A DNA stretch of 64,000 bases from CAIWHR01 sp963830485 (GTDB lineage: Bacteria; Pseudomonadota; Gammaproteobacteria; Burkholderiales; Casimicrobiaceae): positions 74,146 to 138,145 of the forward strand of contig CAWHNE010000026.1 in assembly GCA_963830485.1 (NCBI GenBank), written 5' to 3'. The translations under genes were made by a program, and so were the position numbers. A model generated the notes under the pieces. It ran no database searches. It was not told where the DNA came from and saw only the letters and a program-made list of their open reading frames with translations. Below are positions 57,813 to 64,000 of the stretch, in pieces; position 1 is the stretch's first letter; each line of letters starts with the position of its first letter.

Positions 57813-58547
57813 TCAGGCAGCGATATTGGTCGCCACGATCTGGTCCATGTTCGCCGGCCGCGGCGGGATTTGCTTGGTGAGATAGGCGATAAATTCCTCC
57901 GGTCGCGCATGGAGAGCGCCGGATTCCAGCGCCGCTCGAATCCGATGGTGGAGGACGGCTTGCCGGAGAGACCGGCGCCGCAGACACTGCCCGCCTGATG
58001 TCCGGGAAACAACTCGATAGTGTCGGGCAGAGGCAGGAGCTTCGCCTGCAGCGTGTCGAACAGCAGGCTCGCCATCTCGCGCTCGCGGCCGGCGAGGTCG
58101 GGCCGCCCGATGGCACCGACGAAGAGCGTGTCCCCGGTCAGCACGAACCAGGGCTCGTCTCCACGACGCTTGTCAGTGACCAGCAGCGAGACGCTGTCCG
58201 GCGTGTGGCCCGGCGTGTGCAGTACACGGACGATGACGTTGCCCGCCTCGATCACCTGGCTGTCATGCAGCGGCTCGAACGGAAACTTCACGAAGATCAG
58301 CGTCGCTCTCATGCAGGCAATAAAGCGCGCCGGTCATCGCCGCCAATTTGCGGCCGCCCGATACGTGGTCGGCATGGACGTGCGTGTCGATGACGTGGGT
58401 AATCTTGACGTTGGCCTTCCTGGCTTCCTCGATGAACCAGGGCTCGTCGCCTGCCACAACGTCCACAGCCACGGACTTGGCGAGGGTGCCGCATCCGAAG
58501 AAATAGGAAAGCGTCGAATCCTTGGTCGGATACTGTCGAAAGAACAT
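57813..58547 (-). CDS. MBL-fold persulfide-dioxygenase-like hydrolase (frameshifts)
   Basis: A beta-lactamase-fold metalloprotein of about 245 residues. THVHADHVSGGRKLA is the HxHxDH metal motif. HTPGHTPDSVSLLV and LTGDTLFVGAIGRPDLAGR supply further ligands, and ELFPGHQAGSVCGAG the last histidine. This layout matches the ETHE1/Blh persulfide dioxygenases, which oxidise glutathione persulfide to sulfite. Indels lie near 58310 and 57900. The neighbouring DsrE and rhodanese genes support a role in sulfane sulfur handling. Confidence 0.82.
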
Positions 58548-58558
58548 GGTGCCTCCTC

Positions 58559-58908
58559 CTAGAAAACGACGACCTTGTCAGCCCACTGGGTCCACTGCGC
58601 AAGCTCTTCCATGCTGCTGCGGTGCGCGCCCTCGACGATCTCTGTGGCAGCCATTCCGCGCGCATCCATGCAACTGCCGCAAAGACCCACTTGGCCTTTG
58701 CTGCGTATAACTCTGTTGACCATGAGTTCGATGTTGTAAAAACCCTGGGGAACCTTTTGGCCACCTTTCGCACACGTCACCGCATCGCCCATGAGGAAGA
58801 CGTGCACCTCGTTGTCAGGCGATTTGCCCAGCGCTCCAGCGAGCCTGAGGCCATTGTAGGATGCTTGGTGCCGTAAGGAGCGTCGTTGAGGACGAAGAGG
58901 GATTTCAT
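58559..58908 (-). CDS. DsrE/DsrF-like sulfur relay protein (frameshift)
   Basis: About 117 residues. It starts MKSLFVLNDAPYGTKHP. After an indel near 58862 it continues YNGLRLAGALGKSPDNEVHV, FLMGDAVTCAKGGQKVPQGF and GLCGSCMDARGM, with the cysteines (CAKGG and CGSC) expected for DsrE-type sulfur carriers. It lies 11 bases before the MBL-fold gene and after the ArsR-rhodanese gene, in one operon. It probably passes sulfane sulfur between these proteins. Confidence 0.8.
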
Positions 58909-58926
58909 GCAAGACTCCACACATTC

Positions 58927-59581
58927 TCACCGTTCAATCGGTAGTCCACGCGCCCGCCACTCCGCCACACCATCTTCCAGATTCTGAGCGCGGTAACCCT
59001 GCTTCTGCAGCAGGGCGACTGCGTCGTGGGCCATCAGGCAGAACGGCCCGCGGCAGTAGGCGACCACCGGCTTGTCCTTGGGCAGTTGTTGCAGGCGCTT
59101 CTTCAGTTCGGTCAGCGGCAACGACCGTGCGTAGGGAAGATGTCCCGCCGCGAACTCTTCCTCGGGGGCGTACGTCGATCACGATGACCTCGCCCTGCCG
59201 AGCCTGGCGCAAAATCGCTTTGCGGTCGACGCCGACCAACGCCGCGCGGGCCTCAAGCAGCGAGCGCAGCGCCACCTGCAGGTCGACCAGTCGCTCCTCG
59301 GCCACGCTCCGGAGTGAGACCCACAGGTCGGCCACGCTCGCGTCAGCCAGCCGGTATAGGACGTACTTCCCGTCCTTGCGCGTTTCCACGAGGCGGCCAG
59401 TACGCAGTGCCCGAAGATGCGCGCTGGCAAGCTTCACGCTCATGCCCGTTTCACGCGCCAGCGTCTCGACGCTCTTTTCGCACTGGCAGAGGAGTTCGAT
59501 GAGTTCGAGCCGCTTCGGGCTCGCCAGCGCCTTGCTGACGCGGCTGACCTGTTCGTAGAGGATATTTTTCAGATCGCTCAT
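58927..59581 (-). CDS. ArsR-family regulator fused to rhodanese domain (frameshift)
   Basis: About 217 residues. Residues 1-95 are an ArsR-type winged helix (VSRVSKALASPKRLELIELL, VETLARETGMSVKLASAHLR). Residues 115-217 are a rhodanese domain whose active-site loop is AYCRGPFC, ending QNLEDGVAEWRARGL. One indel near 59170 lies in the rhodanese part. Such fusions can sense and transfer sulfane sulfur, or act in metalloid resistance. A perfect palindrome sits 11 bases before its start, so self-regulation is likely. It heads the minus-strand sulfur operon. Confidence 0.87.
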
Positions 59582-59591
59582 AGACCAACAC

Positions 59592-59604
59592 TCTAACTGT
59601 TAGA
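59592..59604. promoter_or_regulatory. palindromic operator candidate TCTAAC-T-GTTAGA
   Basis: A perfect 13-base palindrome lies in the 81-base divergent gap between the ArsR-rhodanese gene (start 59581) and the cysteine desulfurase gene (start 59663). Its size and position suit an ArsR-family dimer controlling both directions. Confidence 0.55.
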
Positions 59605-59662
59605 ATGTAAGTCAAGCATTCAGCATGGTCCCGGCTTGCTGCTCAGCGCGAGGTGCACCAGC

Positions 59663-60806
59663 ATGACTCGTCCCGTTTATCTTGATTACAACGCCACCAC
59701 GCCGGTCGCGTCGGAGGTTGCCGAGGCGATTCGCCCATTCCTCAACGAGTTCTTCGGTAACCCGTCGTCGTCGCATGTGTTTGGGCAACATGCAAAGGAG
59801 GCCGTGCTTCAAGCACGACGGGAAGTCGCCGCACTGATCAGGGCTGCGCCGTCTGAGATCGTCTTCACCGGCTGCGCGACCGAAGCCAACAACCTGGCAT
59901 TGCTGGTGCGTGCGCGAAAGCACCCGTCGGCCGGCGACATCTCATCATCAGCGCAGTCGAACATCCCGCGGTCATGCAGGCGGCGCTTCATCTGGAAAGC
60001 TGTGGCTGGGAGCTTTCAATCCTGCCAGTGGACGCCCGGGGCCGGGTGTCACCCGCCGACGTGGCGGCGGCGTTGCGTCCGGACACCGCTTTGGTGTCGA
60101 TCATGCACGCCAACAACGAAGTCGGCACGATTCAGCCGGTGACCGAGATCGCCGCGCTGACACGCCCACGGAAAGTTTTGTCGCCCACACCGACGCCGCT
60201 CAGTCCGCGGGCAAGATCGCAGTCGATGTCGATGCGCTAGGCGTGAACCTGTCTACGCTTGCCGGGCACAAGTTCTATGCCACCAAGGGTATCGGTGCGC
60301 TGTATGTCCGTGCGGGCACGCCAATCGGGAGCATCCTGTTCGGCGCCGATCAGGAACATGGCTTGCGACCGGGAACCGAAAATGTGCCGGCAATCGTCGG
60401 GCTTGGCGCCGCTGCCAGGTCTGCGTGGGAACGCCTGCCCGAAGCCACGGCCCATCTACGCGGCCTGCGCGATCACTTGCATAGTCGGCTCGCCGAGGCG
60501 ATCCCCGGCCTTGTTCTGAACGGCGATCCGGACGAGCGTTTGCCCAACACGTTGCATGTATCGTTCCCCGGTGTAGCCGGGCGAGAGTTATTGCACGAAG
60601 CCAGCACCGACGTGGCCGCCTCGGTCGGCTCGGCCTGTCACTCCGAGCACGACGCCGTGAGCGGTGTGCTGGCGGCGATGGGTGTCGAGTCGATACGTGC
60701 GGCGGGTGCGGTGCGCCTCTCGGTGGGCTGGATGACCACCGAGGATGACCTCGCCCGCGCCGCTGCCGGACTGATCGGCGCGTGGAGGCGCTTGGTCAAG
60801 CAATGA
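59663..60806 (+). CDS. cysteine desulfurase, NifS/IscS family (frameshifts)
   Basis: About 382 residues. It starts MTRPVYLDYNATTPVASEVA, then PSEIVFTGCATEANNLAL, SIMHANNEVGTIQPV and HTDAAQSAGKIAVDVDAL, the PLP lysine in LAGHKFYATKGIGALYV, and the active cysteine in VGSACHSEHD. Indels lie near 59935 and 60170. The protein takes sulfur from cysteine as a persulfide. Divergence from the sulfur operon and the shared palindrome suggest a dedicated role with the rhodanese and DsrE proteins rather than general Fe-S assembly. Confidence 0.88.
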
Positions 60807-61023
60807 GAGCCGATTGCCGCCGAAGACAGACGCTTGACCCGCACGACCGAACCCCCAACACTCGGACTCGTCTAATTTCAATCCAGTCACCACTGGCCGG
60901 GTCCGGTGCCTGACACGACGGTGCCCCCACCGGCATGGCACCCGTGAGGAGTGCGAGCACCCTGCGCGCCATCGGCGTGTGGCGCTGGCCGGCCAATGTC
61001 AACTTGTCACGAGGAGGTCCATC

Positions 61024-61803
61024 ATGGCTGCTCCCATCACTTTTGACCGAGGAACTCGAGTCCAAGGTCAAGGCGATGTACCGAAGCGTCGCGGAAAACC
61101 CGCATGGCGAGTTCCACTTCGAGATGGGTCGAGCCATGGCGGAGCGCCTCGGCGAGCGCCCGCGGATCTAGATCGCATCCCTAAAGAGGCAATCGAGTCG
61201 TTTGCCGGTGTCGGCTACTATTTCCATATTGCTGATCTCAAGGAAGGCGAGACCGGCTCCCTTGATCTGGGTAGCGGTTCGGGCATGGACACGTTCATCG
61301 CGGCGCTGAAGGTGGGTCCGCGCGGGAAAGTCATCGGAGTAGACATGACTGATGAACAGCGCGCCAAGGCGGAACGCCTGCGCGACCGCGATGGTTTCAC
61401 AAACGTGACGTACGTGAAAGGCTACATCGAGAATGTCCCGGCCTCGGCGGCGTCGGTCGACGTAGTGATCAGCAATGGCGTGATCAATCTGGCGACTGAC
61501 AAGAGCAAGGTCTTCCGCGAGGTGGCACGCCTGATGAAATCCGGCGGCCGATTGGCGATCTCCGACATTGTCACTGACGTTCAGCTACCCGAGACCATCG
61601 TGTGCAATTCGACGTTATGGGCGGCCTGCATCGGTGGCGCCGCGCAGCAGGACAACTATCGCGGCCAGATCGCAGCGGCCGGCCTGAAGGTCGTAAAAGT
61701 CCCGGACAATCCGACCTATCAATTCATCTCGGACAACGCGCGCGGTGCCAGCAAGAAGTTCGGTGTGAAGAGCGTCTCATTGCTGGCGGTGAAGCCGTCG
61801 TGA
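61024..61803 (+). CDS. arsM: ArsM-like SAM-dependent methyltransferase (frameshifts)
   Basis: About 258 residues. TEELESKVKAMYRSVAENPH opens it. The SAM site is LDLGSGSGMDTFIAALKVGP with the acidic VIGVDMTDEQ, and SNGVINLATDKSKVFREVAR and GGRLAISDIV follow. Cysteines in TIVCNSTLWAACIGGAA fall where ArsM holds As(III). Indels lie near 61042 and 61160. It lacks the CC-rich tail of the fragment at 52490. Arsenite methylation is the likely role given the arsR and arsP genes downstream; another small acceptor is possible. Confidence 0.75.
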   Translation: MAAPITFDRGTRVQGQGDVPKRRGKPAWRVPLRDGSSHGGAPRRAPADLDRIPKEAIESFAGVGYYFHIADLKEGETGSLDLGSGSGMDTFIAALKVGPRGKVIGVDMTDEQRAKAERLRDRDGFTNVTYVKGYIENVPASAASVDVVISNGVINLATDKSKVFREVARLMKSGGRLAISDIVTDVQLPETIVCNSTLWAACIGGAAQQDNYRGQIAAAGLKVVKVPDNPTYQFISDNARGASKKFGVKSVSLLAVKPS

Positions 61804-61926
61804 CGGCCGCGGGCATAATGCTGGGGTACCCGGGTACCGCTACCGTTACGTCGTGCCGGCGCCCACTCGTGCGTTCGCGCCTATACCGCGCCGTGCCCCG
61901 ACATTGGCGCTAAATTAGCCACGGCA

Positions 61927-61985
61927 TTGACGCAGATCAACCGTATTCACAACTCTATATATAACGTGCGCGCTATATTAGAAGC
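61927..61985 (+). promoter_or_regulatory. AT-rich promoter/operator region of the arsR operon
   Basis: TTGACG at 61927-61932 and a TATATATAAC stretch (61956-61965), then CTATATTAG (61972-61981), stand out in GC-rich DNA just before the arsR start. The two TATAT segments form an imperfect dyad that ArsR could bind. Exact -35/-10 spacing is not convincing. Confidence 0.4.
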
Positions 61986-62329
61986 ATGAATCCGAACATC
62001 GATCTGATAGGTGATTCCACCCGGCGCTGCATGTTGGCGCTGTTGGCGGTCGAGGGTGAAGTCTGCGTCTGCGAGTTCGTCGCAGCGCTCGAAGAGCTTC
62101 AGCCTGAGCGTATCTCGCCACCTCGCCCTGCTGCGTGATGGGGGCTGGATCAAGTCCCGCCGCGAGGGAACGTGGATGCACTATCGGCGGCGAGCTGCCT
62201 TGATGGGCTCGGTCGATACTCGACGCGCTCGTCGGGGGTGGCGTGCCGCCCGATAGGCTGCGCGAGGTGAGAAAGCGCCTTGCGGCATTCGCGGGCCGAC
62301 CGCAGCGCGCAATCGGACGCGTCGCATGA
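61986..62329 (+). CDS. arsR: ArsR-family metalloregulator (frameshifts)
   Basis: About 114 residues with the arsenic-sensing motif EVCVCEF (two cysteines in the CxC of helix 3) and the recognition helix SRISRHLALLRDGGWIKSRR followed by GTWMHYR. It ends LREVRKRLAAFAGRPQRAIG. Indels lie near 62110 and 62205. The stop overlaps the start of the permease gene (GCATGA, 62326-62329), so both are in one operon. It should repress the operon until As(III) binds. Confidence 0.85.
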
Positions 62330-63363
62330 ACGCCGCCTTGACGCTCCCCAACCACCGGCCCCGGTTGTTCCTGCTGGTCGCGGCCGCGGTTTGGTTTGTT
62401 GCTTTTCACGCGTTGACGCCGCTGTCGGAGGCGCTGACGGCGCTGCTGCCCGTGGATCGCGACAGCCACCTCGGCGGCGCACTCCAGTTCTTCTTCTACG
62501 ACACCCCGAAGGTGCTGTTGCTGCTCACCGGCGTCGTGTTCGTCATGGGGATGATCAATTCCTACTTCACGCCCGAACGCACGCGGGCGCTCCTCGCCGG
62601 CCGCTCCGAGGGGGTCGGCAACATCCTGGCAGCCTCGCTCGGCGTTGTCACTCCGTTCTGTTCCTGCTCCGCAGTGCCGCTGTTCATCGGGTTCGTGCAG
62701 GCGGGCGTGCCGCTCGGGATCACGTTCTCTTTCCTGATTTCGGCGCCGATGGTCAACGAGGTCGCGCTGGCCTCCTGCTTGGACCTTCTTCGGCTGGAAG
62801 ATCGCTGTCCTTTATCTCGGGCTAGGACTTGCCGTCGCCATCGTCTCCGGCTGGGTGATCGGCCGGCTGCACATGGAGGCACATCTCGAAGACTGGGTGA
62901 GGAACATGCCGCGCCTGAACGTGGCGCTCGGCGCCGAGGCGGTGGCGATGGCCGAGCGCGTACAGGCCGGATTTGCATCGGTACGCGAGATCGTGGGCAG
63001 GGTCTGGCCGTACGTCGTCGCGGGCATTGCCATCGGTGCTGCCATCCACGGCTACGTGCCGGAGGACTTTATGGCGGGCCTGATGGGCAAGGAGGTCTGG
63101 TGGTCGGTGCCGGTCGCCGTGCTGATTGGGGTGCCGATGTATTCCGATGCCGCGGGCATCATTCCCTATCGTCGAGGCGCTGCTGGGCCAAAGGTGCCGC
63201 GCTCGGCACGGTGCTGGCGTTCATGATGAGCGTCATCGCGCTGTCGCTGCCGGAAATGGTCATCCTGCGCAAGGTCCTCAAGATGCGACTCATCGCCACA
63301 TTCGCCGCCGTCGTCGCGAGCGGCATTCTATTGGTGGGCTACGTGTTCAACGCAGTGTTGTAG
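62326..63363 (+). CDS. arsP: ArsP-type permease (frameshifts)
   Basis: About 345 residues, eight or more spans. Typical parts are VTPFCSCSAVPLFIGFVQAG with the conserved cysteines, FSFLISAPMVNEVAL, and GVPMYSDAAGIIP. Indels lie near 62780 and 63170. The DUF318/ArsP family exports trivalent organoarsenicals such as methylarsenite; other members have unknown substrates. With arsM upstream and arsR in the same operon, removal of methylated arsenic is a coherent reading. Confidence 0.83.
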   Translation: MNAALTLPNHRPRLFLLVAAAVWFVAFHALTPLSEALTALLPVDRDSHLGGALQFFFYDTPKVLLLLTGVVFVMGMINSYFTPERTRALLAGRSEGVGNILAASLGVVTPFCSCSAVPLFIGFVQAGVPLGITFSFLISAPMVNEVALASCLDLLRLEDRCPLSRARTCRRHRLRLGDRPAAHGGTSRRLGEEHAAPERGARRRGGGDGRARTGRICIGTRDRGQGLAVRRRGHCHRCCHPRLRAGGLYGGPDGQGGLVVGAGRRADWGADVFRCRGHHSLSSRRCWAKGAALGTVLAFMMSVIALSLPEMVILRKVLKMRLIATFAAVVASGILLVGYVFNAVL

Positions 63364-63380
63364 GTCAACGGGACGACATC

Positions 63381-63678
63381 ATGAGAGCGATCAAGGTACT
63401 GGAACCGGGTGTGCCAATTGCCGTACGACGAGTCAGCGCGTCGAGCAGGTGGCGAAGGATCTGGGGGTGGCAATCACGCTGGAGAAGGTCGAAGCGATCC
63501 AGGACATCATGAGCTACGGAATCCTGGCCACGCCCGGCGTCGTGGTCGACGGCAAGGTCGTGCACTCGGGCGGCGTGCCAACCCGCGAGAAGATCGTCGA
63601 CGGTTCACCGCGAACGCGGAACCCGCAGTGGCCGCCTCGCCGGTTGCGCTTGGCTGCGGGTGCGGCGGCCGCGGATGA
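63381..63678 (+). CDS. small thioredoxin-like protein with CxxC (frameshifts)
   Basis: About 98 residues of the redox-active disulfide protein 2 type. MRAIKVLE is followed, after an indel near 63410, by GCANCRTTSQRVEQVAKDLG with the active-site CANC. ILATPGVVVDGKVVHSGGVP is the cis-proline region. After an indel near 63600 it ends in a cysteine-rich ALGCGCGGRG. It starts 17 bases after arsP, the usual arsR-permease-thioredoxin order. It could reduce a pentavalent arsenical or keep the permease or regulator reduced. Confidence 0.83.
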
Positions 63679-63737
63679 AGCGCGAATCCGCCTCCTGCCT
63701 GATCCCAGTGTCACGACCATCCACTCGTGGAGGCCAG

Positions 63738-64000
63738 ATGAGCAGCACCACTCTCCTGGTAGCGATGACCATGGGTTGGGCCAGCGCCCTTGCGTCCTCC
63801 GCCATCGCACAAGACCACCAGCATTCGATGACCGGATCCGCTGCCGCGCAATCCGATTCCCGGCAGTTGGTCCAATTTCCCAGCCGATGCGCCTGCACAC
63901 GATCACCAGCATGCGCGACCATCTGCTCGCACTTCAGGAGATCGATGTCGCCCTTTCACAAAACGCGTTCGACAAGGCCGCGGCCATCGCCGAGCAGCGT
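63738..64000 (+). CDS. exported protein of unknown function, N-terminal part (frameshift)
   Basis: It runs off the right edge. ATG 63738 gives a signal peptide (MSSTTLLVAMTMGWASALAS, cleavage near SAIAQD), then a His/Met/Gln-rich stretch (DHQHSMTGSAAAQSDSRQ). After an indel near 63885 it reads MRLHTITSMRDHLLALQEID, a helical segment. The His/Met content suits a periplasmic metal-binding role, but no family is certain. Confidence 0.55.
   Translation, partial: MSSTTLLVAMTMGWASALASSAIAQDHQHSMTGSAAAQSDSRQLVQFPSRCACTRSPACATICSHFRRSMSPFHKTRSTRPRPSPSS

Overview
The window is high-GC DNA from a betaproteobacterium, most likely of the order Burkholderiales. This is inferred from the protocatechuate 4,5-cleavage genes, a Bug/TctC-type binding protein, TRAP transporters, PEP-CTERM traces and gene style; no rRNA or marker gene fixes the taxon. 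Many conserved genes are split by single-base indels while domain order and motifs stay intact. Nearly identical PKD repeats carry different indels in different copies, so I treat most breaks as sequence errors and annotate each such gene as one CDS with the break noted.

0-9.4 kb is an aromatic catabolism locus on the minus strand. It holds ligK-, ligI-, ligA-, ligB-, ligC-, a second ligA-, a second ligB- and ligJ-like genes, then a hydrolase and an oxygenase reductase. Together they encode the protocatechuate (or gallate) meta-cleavage route to pyruvate and oxaloacetate. A binding-protein-like gene and a LysR regulator lie beside it. A 40-bp element with a perfect palindrome occurs twice, once before the operon and once at the regulator. 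9.4-23.3 kb holds a membrane protein fused to a spermidine-synthase-like domain, a 6PGDH-like enzyme, a ModA-like protein, a large FAD/Fe-S oxidase, a serine-glyoxylate-type aminotransferase, a TRAP transporter, an enoyl-CoA hydratase and a CoA transferase.

23.6-27.9 kb looks like an island. It is bounded by tRNA-Phe on the right and by a sequence resembling the 3' part of that tRNA on the left. Inside are a MalT-like regulator that has lost its end, two inverted copies of a structured 5' leader whose stems co-vary and cover the ribosome binding site, and a secreted protein of unknown role. 28-38 kb encodes a haloacetate-dehalogenase-like hydrolase, a TctC-type binding protein, an Ldh_2 dehydrogenase and an IlvD/Edd dehydratase on the minus strand. 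On the plus strand it has an HtrA-like protein without an intact active site, a second synthase-like membrane protein, and the pair mtnA plus class II aldolase (DHAP shunt).

38-52.3 kb is the most distinctive part. A secreted metzincin protease behind a sigma-54-type promoter shares its C-terminal repeat domain with two secreted PKD-repeat proteins. Each PKD gene lies behind a cyclic-di-GMP-I riboswitch whose expression hairpin ends at the start codon. Between the PKD genes lie three nucleotide-sugar genes (aminotransferase, dehydrogenase, acyltransferase). An IS3-family element has cut one riboswitch from its upstream DNA, and a PEP-CTERM gene fragment follows. I read this as a matrix or biofilm module under c-di-GMP and possibly RpoN control. 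52.4-64 kb is a patchwork of metal, arsenic and sulfur genes with remnants: an arsM 3' end, SHOCT proteins, an IS91-like scrap, a DmeF-type exporter, an MFS permease, an MBL-fold persulfide-type enzyme, a DsrE protein, an ArsR-rhodanese fusion, a cysteine desulfurase, an ArsM-like methyltransferase and an arsR-arsP-thioredoxin operon.
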